64,000 bases of DNA from Nephrocerus scutellatus (GCA_947095585.1 OX352764.1:124001-188000); one strand, 5' to 3'. Positions 1-12,239 are shown, counted from the first letter of the stretch. Translations and numbers: made by a program. Notes: generated by a model not told the origin, from the letters alone.

Positions 1-120
1 ACATCACTCTCATCCAGGCCCTAACGTTCGACGCTCTACGAGAAAATATATGCCATTACTTTTAATTTAAATTTTTCATAAACACAACAATACAAAATTA
101 ATCACAAATATACATACCTA

Positions 121-480
121 TTGCATATAAGCTGACGGATTTTCCAGGGTCATTCACGATGTTGAATATGTTATTTTTCAACTCCTGATTGAGCTTCTGG
201 ATTCATATTGACCCTAGGCGAAGTCAACCAAGGTTTTGAATATGTTATTCTCAACCTCTGATTGAACTTCTGGCTTCATATCGACCCTAGTTGACGGACT
301 TTCCCATGTCGAGATCGATCACGAGATCAATTACGTTGTTGAATAAGTTATTTTCAACTTCTGATTGGGCTTCTGATCACATATCGACCCTAGATGACGG
401 AATTTCGTGTGTCGAGGGTGATCCCGAAGGCGATTATAATGTCGAGGGTGATCCCAAAAGCAACTATCATAATTTTGAAT
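121..480. repeat. Degenerate tandem repeat, ~100-160 bp period
   Basis: The phrase TGACGGA(A/C/T)TTTC recurs near 133, 292 and 395. The phrase GTTATT(T/C)TCAAC, followed by CTGATTG and CATATCGACCCTAG, recurs between them. The last unit ends in a short direct repeat built on GTCGAGGGTGATCCC (two copies, 413-455). The short open frames across it come from the repeat, not from a gene. Seen directly; the family is not recognised. Confidence 0.6.
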
Positions 481-544
481 TTACTACCATTTACCTCACT
501 ATATATCTATCCTTCTACCCATCTCCCCATCCATCTATCTAACC

Positions 545-1015
545 ATCCACTAAAAATGTATATCCAAAACCTCAATTTTAATCTAAATCTAAACCTAAAC
601 CTAAATCTAAACCAATTTTAAATCTAAATCCATATCATAATCTAAATCTGAATCTAAATCTAAACCTATTCTAATTCTAAAACTATTCTTAATCTAAATC
701 TATATCTTAATCTAAATCTGAATCTTAATCTAAATCTAAACCTATTCAAAATCTAAATCTACATCTTAATCTAAATCTGAATCTAAAACTAAATCAAAAC
801 CTAAATCTAATCTATTTCTAAATCTAAATCTAAACATATTCTAATCCTAAACCTATTCTAAATCTATATCTTAATCTATACCTTAATCTAAATCTGATAT
901 CTAAATCTATATCTTAATCTAAATCTGAATCCAAAACTAAATCAAAACCCATATCTAAATCTAAATCTATTTCTAAATCTTAATCTAAACCTAAACCTAA
1001 ACCTATATCTAAACC
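545..1015. repeat. Hexanucleotide-like array (AAATCT / AAACCT variants)
   Basis: Nearly 470 bp is built from 6-mers AAATCT, AAACCT and AATCTG with small interruptions. It is a satellite-like low-complexity tract. The CCTAAA register resembles a telomere-type repeat only superficially, and flies lack such telomeres. From 1,016 to 1,355 there is unique-looking, GC-richer DNA with no supported gene. A short stretch there (near 1,221-1,262) resembles the first bases of the window (CATCCAGGCCC, then ACGTTC), so it is probably also repetitive. Confidence 0.65.
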
Positions 1016-1355
1016 TATTCTCATTTGGTTACCATGGTTGTGGAACCAAAAAGCCCACAAACCATTTGGTAAAAAACTATCGTTTGTCGCAATCAGTTTA
1101 GCACGGGGGCACCACCAAAGGGCCCCTGTAGGATGAAAAACGTAGATGCACGTGCAGGTGGACTTTCCTTTCGGGAATACATCACTAGATGTACTCCCCT
1201 TTGGGAATCCACTACCTTGTCAACACACATCCAGGCCCCATATCCAAAGGCCTTGGACGTTCTGCAGGTCTACGAATCCCCTTTTGAGGGGGTACACTGC
1301 CTGGTCATCAGAACGTCCGGGACCCTTTACCGTTCTCAAAAAAGAAAAATATATG

Positions 1356-1851
1356 CCTCCCGGCCAGACGCATCATAAACGTAATGTTTACGACATTTTT
1401 AGTGTAACAAAAATGTTTACGTTTTGACGCTACGATTACGGTACGAATACCGCACTTTTGTCACAAGAGAAGTGAAACAAATTTACGCAGTGTTTCGTAT
1501 GTATTAGTGTGTATAAAGTTGGTCGTATTTGATGTCACGAAAACGTAAGGTTTACGGCTCCTTTAGAATTTAGCGTAAATAAATATTCATATATATATTA
1601 TTAAATAAATAAAACTGGGCGTTCAATATTAACAGATGAACTATAATAGTTGTTTGTGGAACCATTTTCTTGAACCACTCTAGCACTCTTAAAAATATTA
1701 ACTAAAATTGTTGACTGGTTAATAACTATAAAACGTTTAGAACTTATGTGAAAAGGAGAGAATGACATATGTTAGTGTCTTGTAAAAAAAACCGCATAAA
1801 CTCACCGTTTTCTGTGCGTTTTTGACGCATAACGTTTTTGTGCCGGGAGGG
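1356..1851 (+). mobile_element. ~496-bp MITE, left-arm copy
   Basis: The element is bounded by CCTCCCGGCCAGACGCAT at the left and GCATAACGTTTTTGTGCC followed by GGGAGGG at the right, which are imperfect terminal inverted repeats. The right flank is TA. The inverted partner at 3567-4063 is flanked by TA on both sides, which fits a Tc1/mariner-type TA target site. There is no coding capacity, so it is a non-autonomous element. The superfamily assignment is inference from the TA flanks alone. Confidence 0.55.
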
Positions 1852-4062
1852 TAAAAGCAGAAACATGTCAAAATGTTACAGTTCACATAGGCTGCGTTTT
1901 TTTAGATATATGAGTATTCGGAGAGATAATTTAACTGTCTAAGTTCAGGTTTGTTTTTTTTTATTCTCTGAGAAAATTTAATTCTCTGAGACGTTTTTTT
2001 ACACTCCGATAATTCTCGGATATGATCTTTTTACTCTGAAAATATATACAGAACATTTTTGAAAGCTGTACTGGTTTGCTTATTTAATCATGAGACATGT
2101 AGATTACAAATGCAGCAATCAGGTGAAACAAAATTTTTCTCTGGTACTAAAAAAATTGCAGATAATTTTTTCTCTGATAACAAATCTTACAGTCGTCAAA
2201 CGTTTTTTTGAAAAAAAGTATCTACGTCTGTCCTGTCATTAGAGAGTCATCAGCGCACACACATAAATAAGTACTTCTCGAGCTGCCTGGCATATCATTT
2301 GTGGAAGGAGTTCTAAGTGCCTGACAGCTTCCTATTACATCGACCGGTTTCATCGCTCACATCAGGGGCGCAACGTGGGACATCATGGGCCTTTTTTCCG
2401 GTTCGTAGGATATTCGGTAAGGTTAGGTCTTCTATTATTATTAATTTCTATTTTATTTTATTTTATTTATTATTACTATTAATTATCATTAAATATTATT
2501 ATTATTATTAATTTTTATTTCATTATTTTTAAATTTCTATTCTTCCTTTAACCCCAAACAGATAGTGCGGTAAATCTGTCGCGAACGTCATCCTTGGGTC
2601 GCGCTCGTCTCTGCTCGTTCCCCTTTGAACTTCACCCCTTCTACTACAGCAAGCCTACTGATGACGCCTTTGGTGAGGGCAGAAAACGTTTTAGGCTACC
2701 AATCTCAACCCTACACGGGTTTTAGCCTGCTAAACTCTCGCGTGGCATGGCTTCGTTCCCTTTCCCTATCTATAGTTCCCTTATTTACAGTTTTCTCGGG
2801 TGGGTTTTTTGTTTTATTACTATCTTATTATTTAATCTTATTTCTATTATATTGTAGTATATTTTAATTTATAAATTTAATTTTTCGGAGTTCCGGGTGT
2901 CGATACAACGGTCTGCTAGGTTGCTCGGGGATAAATTTCACCGGTCATCCGGAGGGAGACCTTATCGAACCTCGGACACTCTGGGCAAAACCTCGGGAGT
3001 CGAGAGGGTGTTGACTGAGGTCTTCACCAACTTGTACACCTGGGGATGCTGGTCACATCGACGCGAAAACCGGTCGATGTAATAGGGAGCTGTCAGGCAC
3101 TCAGAACTCCTTCCACAAATGATATGCCAGTCAGCTCGAGAAGTACTTTTTTATGTGTGTGCCCTGATGACTCTCTAATGACAGGACAGACGTAGATACT
3201 TTTTTTCAAAAAAACGTTTGACGACTGTAAGATTTGTTATCAGAGAAAAAATTATCTGCAATTTTTTTAGTACCAGAGAAAAATTTTGTTTCACCTGATT
3301 GCTGCATTTGTAATCTACATGTCTCATGATTAAATAAGCAGACCAGTACAGCTTTCAAAAATGTTCTGTATATATTTTCAGAGTAAAAAGATCATATCCG
3401 AGAATTATCGGAGTGTAAAAAAACGTCTCAGAGAATTAAATTTTCTCAGAGAATAAAAAAAAAACAAACCTGAACTTAGACAGTTAAATTATCTCTCCGA
3501 ATACTCATATATCTAAAAAAACGCAGCCTATGTGAACTGTAACATTTTGACATGTTTCTGCTTTTACCCTCCCGGCACAAAAACGTTATGCGTCAAAAAC
3601 GCACAGAAAACGGTGAGTTTATGCGGTTTTTTTTACAAGACACTAACATATGTCATTCTCTCCTTTTCACATAAGTTCTAAACGTTTTATAGTTATTAAC
3701 CAGTCAACAATTTTAGTTAATATTTTTAAGAGTGCTAGAGTGGTTCAAGAAAATGGTTCCACAAACAACTATTATAGTTCATCTGTTAATATTGAACGCC
3801 CAGTTTTATTTATTTAATAATATATATATGAATATTTATTTACGCTAAATTCTAAAGGAGCCGTAAACCTTACGTTTTCGTGACATCAAATACGACCAAC
3901 TTTATACACACTAATACATACGAAACACTGCGTAAATTTGTTTCACTTCTCTTGTGACAAAAGTGCGGTATTCGTACCGTTATCGTAGCGTCAAAACGTA
4001 AACATTTTTGTTACACTAAAAATGTCGTAAACATTACGTTTATGATGCGTCTGGCCGGGAGG
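1356..4062. repeat. Long inverted repeat with ~995-bp arms
   Basis: The left arm (1356-2350) is matched by the reverse complement of 3067-4062 with only scattered mismatches and small indels. Mirror positions sum to about 5418 along most of the arm. The ~715-bp spacer (2351-3066) is AT-rich in part and carries no convincing gene. The outer tip of each arm is a MITE-like element listed separately. The structure would fold into a very long hairpin if transcribed. The few mismatches suggest recent formation or gene conversion between arms. It could also arise from two copies of one element inserted in opposite orientation. Confidence 0.85.
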
Positions 4063-4063
4063 G
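3567..4063 (-). mobile_element. ~497-bp MITE, right-arm inverted copy
   Basis: This is the mirror copy of the element at 1356-1851, starting CCCTCCCGGC and ending GCCGGGAGGG, with TA immediately outside each end. It forms the outer half of the right arm of the long inverted repeat and differs from the left copy at only a few positions. Confidence 0.55.
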
Positions 4064-5270
4064 TAATTCATAAACAAACCTAATGTGAAGTAAAGTAATG
4101 GCCGTTTTTTTATGTCGGAGAACTCGGAGAAATCTGAGAAATCCGAGATCCGAGATATCCGATTATTTTTTCTCTGATCAGATCCGTCAGATAAATAAAA
4201 ATTATGTGTGGTAGATGCGCTGATGACTCTCTAATGACAGGACAGACGCAGATACCTTTTCCCAAAATCACGTTTGACGACAGTAAGGTTTGTTATCGGA
4301 CCAAAAAAAATATCTGCTGTTTTTCTTAGTACCAGAGAAAAACATTTTTTTCACCTGATTGCTGCATTGTAATCGACATGACTCATGTTTAAATAAATAA
4401 AGAACTACAACTTTCAAAAATGTCCTGTATCAGAGTAAAAAGATCAGATCCCAGAATTATCGGAGTGTAAAAAAAACGACTGAGAGAAATAACTTTTCTC
4501 AGAAAATAAAAAAAAAAGCAGATCTAAATTTTTACAATTAAATTATCTCTCCGAATACTCAAACATATAAAAAAAACACTACCTATTTGAACTGTAACAT
4601 TTTGACAAGTTTCTACTTCTAATTAGCAAACAAACCTAATGTAAAGTACAGATATTCGATAAATGTGATAATTTTTTCTCTGATCAGATTTGTCAGATCA
4701 AAAAAATTATCTGCTGTGTTTCAGAGAAAAGTTTTATTTTCATCTAAAAGCTTCAGAGTAGTCCACATGTCCCATGTTTAAAGAAACAACCAACTACAGC
4801 TCTGAAAAAATGGTCTTTATATTTTTGCATAGTAAAAAGATCTTACCTTATATAAAGAAAAACGAATGTTTATAACAAAGGCATATTCTCTATTTTTTAT
4901 GTCGGAAAAATCGGTGATAACAGAAAGGCTAGTTCTCGTTAATGGGCGTGTTTTTTTATGTCGGAGAAATCGGAGAAAACAGAAAAATCAAAAATACGAT
5001 AATTTTTTTCTGCTGATCATAGCTGTCAGACCAAACAAATTACTAACTGTGATGTTTTTAATACCAGAAAAAAGTTTTATTTTTTACTACAGCTGTTAAA
5101 AAATGTTCAGTATATTTTTTCAGATTAAAAAGTTCATATCTTAAAATTATCGGAGTATAAAAAAAAACTATTTGCGAAATAAATTTTTCTCAGAGAATAA
5201 AAAAAACAGTTCTGAATTTTGAGTTATATTGTTTCTCCGAATACTCGGAATAAAAAATTCACAAACAAAG
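4064..5270. repeat. Three decayed copies of the inverted-repeat arm
   Basis: Phrases of the right arm return in order and in the same orientation, each time more diverged. CTGATGACTCTCTAATGACA recurs at ~4212. CTCCGAATACTC-type phrases recur at ~4550 and ~5235. TTTTTATGTCGGAGAA-type phrases recur at ~4108 and ~4955. CACCTGATTGCTGCATT recurs at ~4353. The units are roughly 400-600 bp. No gene is present here. Confidence 0.6.
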
Positions 5271-5418
5271 CTAAACCTAAACCTAATGAATTGGTTAGAA
5301 ATTTTCTCTCAGTACTCTGTTATGTTATGATTACAATTTATTTATACATTTTTAACTATAAAATTGTTTGATATTGATTTAACAAAAACTGAATAGTTAA
5401 TAGTAGTATCAGTAAAAA

Positions 5419-8400
5419 ATGGCAGAGAACAACGACCAAGAATTCATAGATCATGTAAATGAACTAAACTATGAACTTCATGAACAACATAATTTTTGTA
5501 ATATTTTTATTTCACAGTCCCTACTCGGTCCGGAATATATTTCTAACAACATAGCAAATAGTTTTATTATTGATCTTATGGAACATCAAGTTTTTCACAA
5601 GGACAATAGTTGCCAGGTTGATATAACATCTCCATTCGACGAGAAGGTTTCAAGCCTAGTCCCGGAATTTCAAATACAAAATGCCATTTTCAAATTAACC
5701 AGCAATGATGGAAATATTAGAAACGCGAGTAGTAACCAAAGTATTACCTCAAACCATGTAAGTTATCATTTTTGGCCTCATTGATTCAAAAAATGTTGGT
5801 CTTACGGTCAAAGTCGTGTAGCGCTCCTTCGACATTTTTTTTAATTTTATATTGTACCATCGTCTTCACAATAATGGCTACAAAAGTCTTAAAATAAATT
5901 TTTTTCAATGTTCTGTTTTAAAAATATTCTGCTGGCTAAACTATTTGGTTGTTTTTGTTTAGAAGCTATTTTACAAGCTGCTCACTAGACGATAAAGTAA
6001 TTTGAAAATATGTAGTGGCAGCCAAGCTGATCTAACACTATTCCCATGACCTTGTGTCAATTTACTGGTCCCACTGGTCCGAATTAAAATTTATGCTTAA
6101 GTAAAACAAGCCTAACTCTAACTCTAAAACAACGCCGTTGGAACTCCATAGATCCTTTAACAATAAGCAACTACTTTGTGTATAGTACAGAATACAATCC
6201 AAATGGAAAGTAATAAAATAACATGAGTTTTTAACTTATATGTAAACATTGATTAAGACATATTCGAACTATTGGGCTCATATCATTAAAAAAAATATAT
6301 TTGTCAGACCTATTTGTATTCTTCAAATGATTTAAACTTGTACTTTTTTAGCATGCGCAGTCTCCAAAACGTACTTTTCAAAGTAAGTTTGAATTGAAGG
6401 AAGAATTTTTAACACTCGATGCTAGTTTTCTTTCTGATGGATGTAATAAACTATTTAGCAGTTCTTTGGCACAAGAAACAAATTTATCCAATTCCTTGTC
6501 AGTACCTCCACTTATACCTATTTGCAATTTAAATGAAATTCACAAAGATAACCCAGGAGATGAACTACCAGAGGAAGAGAAACACACCTTACACGTAAGC
6601 CTCAGTTTAATTTTCAGACAAAATAGGATTTAAAAATACAATACATTGGTATAGAATTACTCATATAACTCACAAGCGACCGACGTTACAGAAATTAATT
6701 TCTCACGGTTTAAAGCAAAAAAAATGTTACCGCATAAAAAACGAATATCCCGAAAACTTAAAGTTGCTGAGACATCTGAATTGCAACAGATTAAACATAA
6801 AAACATTCTCGTAAACAGCATGAAATATTCTGAAGTAAGGTTTTCAAATAGTATTTCAATTTTTAAAACAGGGCTTCTAAGTTATGTCTTTTTTCGTTAG
6901 AACGGAAGCTCAAGTCAATTTAACTGTGAACTGTGTGGGAGTCTGTGTATGTCACAGCTTGAATTTTTTGCACATTTAAAACAACACTATGAACCTGCTG
7001 TTGCAGTGGTCGAGTCGGAATTGCCCCTAAAAGTATGTAAATTGCAAAAAGAAGCTTTTAGAAATGCAATATGTTTAATTAATAAAAAGGTTTGTAAGCA
7101 ACTTTGAATGGTTGTTCAATTATCATTTACCGTTTTTTCTTTCTTTCTAGAACAGTGATGTGCATGTAGAAGAAGTTCTACGGGAAGGGCAAATTGATTT
7201 CACCGACTTTAACAGTGTAGGGAAAGTTTCAACTGAACATCAGACCGAATCTGCCAGTGTTATCAAAGACAACGAGGACGATATAAAAATTTTAGGCTCA
7301 AATGAAATTGTTAAGTGCATGAATTATGTTATACAAACTGACGTTTTCGCAGAAAATGGAATTCCTGCCTCTGGTGAAGTAGAATTTAGTGACACTGAAG
7401 ATATGCTAGAGGGAATTCGCAATGTAGTTGATAAAGTGTCTATTGAAGATACTTGCGATGAAATTGACATGATGGCAACTAATAATTTAAGGAACTCATG
7501 GTATGCATATTTAGACGGATGAGGTTTTTTTCAAATTAATTTGATTTTATGTTATTAGGTTTGCTAATAGTGCGTTTAAAGAGACAACACATAAAAATAA
7601 AAATTTAATAACTTCCGTAAACTCGACAAATATTACTGAATTTTTTACATTTACGAAAGATTTAAAAACAACAACTAACGAAGACAATATGTCCTTAAAG
7701 GGAAGTGAGTTGCAACACATTAAACCGCTTTCCTCATCTGAAAACGAATTTATGCCCACCGAGGACCGATTTATTATTAACAATAAATGTAATCCATCAA
7801 TTGACCATGGTTTCCATGACCATAGGAAAGAACCGAAATATAAACTAGCTCGTAGTAAGATCGCTAATAAAAAACTTAAGAAACATATTTCTAAGAATCA
7901 GGGCGTGAAAGTAGCTAACGAGGAGGCAATTCAAAATAAGCTTTTCATATGCCCCAAATGTAACCGTGAGTTTAATTCATCTAATGCACTTAAATATCAT
8001 GGCCACACCCACACAGGAGAACGTTTACATCAATGTGAAGTTTGCGGAAAATCATTTTTTACTCAAAGTGCTTTAAATTCACATATCAGAATGCACACTG
8101 GAGACAAACCGTTTAAGTGTAAAGATTGTTATCGCCAGTTTCGTCAATGGGGTGATCTTAAATACCATACAATATCTATTCACACTGATGAAAAAAGTCA
8201 TCAGTGTGAATTTTGTGGTAAAGCATTTTCTAGAAAATATTCGCTGGTGATACATCGACGTATTCATACAAGTGAGCGAAATTACAAATGCGAATTTTGT
8301 CCGAAAACGTTCCGCGCTAGTTCTTATCTTCAAAACCATCGCAAAATACACACAGGTATTACACAGAGTTGCACATACGAGTTAATAGTAAATAAACTGA

Positions 8401-8673
8401 ATATGTTTTTTATATTTGGGTTTTTAGGCGAAAAACCATACCAGTGTGAAATCTGTACCAGGAAGTTTCGCGTTTCTGGTGATTTGAGGCGCCATGTAAA
8501 AACTCATCAACGAAATGAAAATTCTCTCAAAGCTCATAGTAAATTTAAGAGAGTTTCCGAGCAGGTATTTCAGTAGATTTCTTTAAATTCTTTATCAACA
8601 AAGAAAGCCTTTTTGTTAGTAATATTTATATTAATCTTTTCTTTAGATACACATTGTAAGCCAGCCACCTTAA
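5419..8673 (+). CDS. Multi-exon C2H2 zinc-finger protein
   Basis: This is a probable DNA-binding nuclear protein of about 750 residues. Exons read 5419-5757, 6352-6594, 6655-6834, 6901-7089, 7151-7500, 7559-8355 and 8428-8576, all in phase with GT..AG introns. The last exon may instead end at 8564 and splice to 8647-8673, giving a slightly different C-terminus. The first ATG opens the exon-1 frame. One isolated C2H2 finger (CELC...H-x4-H) lies in exon 4, near residues 263-280. Six consecutive fingers lie near residues 563-735 with TGE(R/K)P-type linkers. The N-terminal ~430 residues are acidic and unstructured, with no ZAD-type cysteine cluster seen. Target and ortholog are not recognised. 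AATAAA occurs at 9202. Confident that it is a real zinc-finger gene; moderate on the exact exon ends. Confidence 0.85.
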
Positions 8674-10190
8674 AATCTATCATAAACTTCACCTACACGA
8701 GGCATTTGAAAAAATTCCGATTCTCAGTAAACTGCATTTTATGGGCTATATGCTCGTAGAAGCTAAACTGAGGAACGACAAATGACCAATCATACTTGTT
8801 TAATATGTGCGTTGCAATGGTAGACATGCGAACAATGAAACAGCCATACAGTCATATCATTTGACACTCGCTGCGTGATCAGACAAACAGCTTTTTTTTA
8901 ACCGATCTCGGCCAATTTGCACCTTTGCTAAGCACAGCGTATGTATGATGGATTAAGGAAAGGCGCAGAGAAGATATCTAAACACATGCGTCTTCAATGC
9001 CAGCAGATTTAGAAATTTTCTGAGTGATTTGTTTTTATTCTGCAATTTTAATTGTTTCGTAAAATTTAGTTTAAAAAGCTGCACCAAGCTTAGCACTTGT
9101 AATTCAGAATACATAACTGCAGAACTTTAAAAAAGCTGTATAAAAACAACGAACCAGTAAGATGATGACCTCGAAAACAGATAATTTAGCGATTATTACC
9201 AAATAAAACAATGTAAAAATAAAACTATTACTGTTATTATAATTATTATTTGTTACCCAGCAAACTGAGTTTTTATGCATGACTTTAGGGATTATAAATT
9301 ATGCAACGTAAACGCAACACAAAAGTGAAATGGCCGCACTACAGTAGATTTTCCTGTTAAAGGGGGAAAAACAAAAGATTTCTTTACAAAAAAAAAAAAA
9401 AAAATTATAAAGTTAACTGGATAAAAAAATAGTATTTCTACATGCTTTTTTATGTACTGACAAGTAAATGTAAAAAAACTTCGTTTTTCGGGTACAAAAT
9501 TTTATATATACATCGAAACACGCCACACAGTCGTTAACTATTTGGTAATAATCGCGAAAATATCTGTTTTTGAGGTCAGGGACATTTCAAAGAATTTTAT
9601 TCCTTCCACGCTTCACACGCTCAACACGCGTTAAAAAGAACGTCAAACGCGACACTTGACACGCGTAATACTCGGAATATAAAAAATGATATTTTGGACT
9701 TGAGACACTTACAAAATTTCCGGAGGAAGTTGGTTAAAACAGCCCTCAAAGAAGTTCAAAAAAAATTTTTTTCAACCCATCACACTCGGAATATAAAAAA
9801 TGCTAGGTGGTTTAAAAGGACCACAAAGTAGTCGAAAATACAAAAATACAGACAAAAAGGGGTCAAGTCAAGTTAAATAAAAGTTTTTAATAATAAACAA
9901 AATATATTTTGCTTTTTGTGAGGTAGAGCCTATTTAAGAAGAAATCAATTTTTTAATTAAAAATTTGTTAATAATAGTCTAAAATCAAGCCACCTTTTAT
10001 ATGTTAATAATAACGCATATTTTACAGCGTTATCTAATATTTATTGTACTCTACGCAAAAATAAGCATTTGCTATTAGTTATCAGTTTATCACCAAAGCC
10101 ATATCCGAAAGCCGAAGCTTTTTCATGACTGTTAATAATGTCAGTTGTTATGATATTTGCTGACTGGTTATTTGTGTAATAAATTCTGAG
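8674..10190. other. Intergenic; dispersed repeat family B at ~9475-9860
   Basis: No gene is supported. From ~9475 a dispersed repeat begins with CTTCGTTTTTCGGGTACAAA and continues with phrases such as TTTGGTAATAATCGC and CGGAATATAAAAAATG. The same phrases recur at 29.1, 31.47, 33.73-34.3 and 55.85 kb. The family has no coding capacity and is most likely a non-autonomous transposable element. Confidence 0.5.
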
Positions 10191-10194
10191 AATC

Positions 10195-10460
10195 GGACTG
10201 CCGAGATTCAGCAGGATGGTGCCATATTCCACACAGCTGGTCAAACCAACGATTGGCCGCCTCTATCATGCGATTTAACGCCTTTGGGACTACCTCAAGT
10301 CAATATTCCAATAAGCCACAAAAAAGCCAACATCAAACTTGAAATTGCTGAAATATCTGCGATTTTGGCAAAAAAAAAATGTTGAAAATTGGATTCAGCG
10401 CATTCACGCGTGCAATAGGAGGACATTTGAATCATGTGTTCCACAATTATTGGTATCTAT
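10195..10460 (+). pseudogene. Tc1/mariner-superfamily transposase remnant
   Basis: Translating the plus strand from ~10204 gives QQDGAIFHTA, then DWPPLSCDLTPL, then GGHLNHVFH near 10415-10445. These are the characteristic C-terminal blocks of DD(E/D) transposases of the Tc1/mariner superfamily, including the second catalytic Asp neighbourhood. The stretch between them is shortened and the expected tryptophan-rich segment after TPL is lost. It is a dead fragment without recognisable ends. Confidence 0.75.
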
Positions 10461-10640
10461 TATACTTTCATTTGAAATAAAAATCAGCTCAAAACCTTAT
10501 ATAGGTCTTTTTATTAAAAGGATAAAATGCGTCGTCCTTAATGAAAACCCCTATATTTTACGGTATATAATATAGGGGTTTTACACAAAATGTAGGAGAA
10601 AATTGACAATAAGCTATTCTACGTAAATGTCAAATTTAAC

Positions 10641-11087
10641 TCAACTGGCAAATTTAAAGCATAAAGTTAGCGATTCCATGTCCAAGCTGTAACGTACTAA
10701 ATGAACATTTTTTGCTGGAACAGTCAGGCAAATCTTAATTGCCTTATATGCAGTTGATAGAAAAAATGAAGTGGCTTGAGAAATCAAATCTGCGTACTCA
10801 AGGGATTTCTTTAAAGTGACATCACATGCATAAATTGCTATCCACATCTTGTACCACGTGGTAGCTTGGGCAACAAAATTCTGTAAAATACCTCCATAAA
10901 GGTTCTGAATAAAAATGTTATATAAATTAACATTTACCTTTCCTTTCTCAGAACATTTTCTGATACTCTTGTACATTGCTGTCCAGCATGTTGCGCAAAA
11001 GAGAGGTATATTTGGTACTCTGGGAAAGTAAGATTGTATTGCATATCTTGTTGCGATGGTAATTCGGAACGCTTTAATTCTATACAT
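10641..11087 (-). CDS. Candidate small gene, unrecognised protein
   Basis: An open frame of 148 codons starts at ATG 11087 and stops at 10641. It can also be read as two exons, 11087-10938 and 10880-10641, removing a 57-nt intron with GTAAAT donor and TTTTACAG acceptor, which would give a 129-residue product. The protein has several cysteines and aromatic residues and no domain I recognise. A separate minus-strand frame just upstream (11316-11128) begins with a hydrophobic, signal-peptide-like segment, but I cannot join it in phase because its stop precedes any donor. This could be a fast-evolving small protein gene or a chance frame. Low confidence. Confidence 0.3.
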   Translation of the reverse strand: MYRIKAFRITIATRYAIQSYFPRVPNIPLFCATCWTAMYKSIRKCSEKGKVNVNLYNIFIQNLYGGILQNFVAQATTWYKMWIAIYACDVTLKKSLEYADLISQATSFFLSTAYKAIKICLTVPAKNVHLVRYSLDMESLTLCFKFAS

Positions 11088-11412
11088 ATCGTGCGTTACA
11101 AGTTGATTCTGACAGCTTCATTACACTTTATTTGATTAATTCTTCGTTTATTATCTGATCGTCATCTCTTTCTTCATTTAAATTTTTAATATATCCCCTA
11201 TTTCCTTGTTTGATTTGGTGATTTTGTCCTTGCAGGTTGGGAGTAGGGTAGCCGAATTTAAGCGATGTAAAGCTCAAGGCAACGAAATTTAATATAAAGA
11301 GCTTGTCGTAATTCAAGAAGATAGAGTCAAATATTATAAAGTAACTAATGTTCAGCCGGAGTTTTGAAACGTTTAATTAACGCCCGTTTACTAGTTTCAG
11401 TCCCTTTTTAAA

Positions 11413-12065
11413 TTCTCTATATTAACTTCTGTGGCTTGACAATACTTTATATTAAAATTTGGGCACCCTAGGGCGGGCCTCAGGACCAAAGGGTGCCCAT
11501 ATAATTGTTTTAAAAATTGACCCGATTTTCTTCTTCAAATTTTAAACCCCGTGAAATTAACCCGATTTTCTTCAAATTTTAAGCACCTGTGTATCTCCGA
11601 TGGACAACACTTTTGATCGGCCCCTGTGCCCATACAAATTTTCTAAAAAAAAGGTCGATTATCTTTTAATTTTATATACATGTGTTTCTCCGATATACAA
11701 CACTTTTACTGCGATTTACCAATTTCCGTACCTCTTGAGTCAGAAAAAGTAAAAAAAAATCTATGTCTGTTTGTCTGTCTGTCTGTGTCCACTCTACAGC
11801 CCAGACGGCTGAATTTATGGAGATGAAAATTCATATTTAAGCTTTCTGAGTGAATTGTGAGGTTCCAGTTGATTTTGGGAGAAATCAGCCAACCAGAAGT
11901 GGCAGTTTACATGTACAGTTTTTCGAGTTTTTGCAAATATCTCAAAAAGTATAGCACTTATGAGAAATCTGTTAAGTGCAAAAGAAAAGAAAAAAAAATA
12001 GTATACATTTATTTACTGAAAATTCGGGCCCCGTCCGTAGAAAACAGTTGTAAACACACCTCCCG
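11413..12065 (+). repeat. Dispersed repeats: family A arm then family C
   Basis: 11413-11720 starts AAATTCTCTATATTAACTTC and carries the GGGCCTC / CCCGATTTTCTTCAAATTTT / CATGTGT modules of family A, seen complete at 35,213-36,209. 11,730-12,060 carries family C: CTGTCTGTGTCCACTCTACA, CCAGACGGCTGAAT, then AGTATAGCACTTATGAGAAA. Family C recurs as both arms of the element at 33.4-34.7 kb. No coding capacity. Confidence 0.6.
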
Positions 12066-12239
12066 GGCCCCGGGCTCCAAATTTTTTTTTAAAAGTAACC
12101 CTATTTTATTCAAGTTTATTCTCCGGTTAGAGAATTTACACGAAAATTTCAATTTGTATGGGTTGTTTTATTTTCTATGCCCCTCTTTATACTTTCTTAC
12201 TATATATATATATAGTACATACTCCGAATGAATTTTTGT

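Noticed and set aside
545..1015. Telomeric repeat (CCTAAA-like)
   Set aside because: Units are mixed with AAATCT variants, and higher flies do not use short telomeric repeats.
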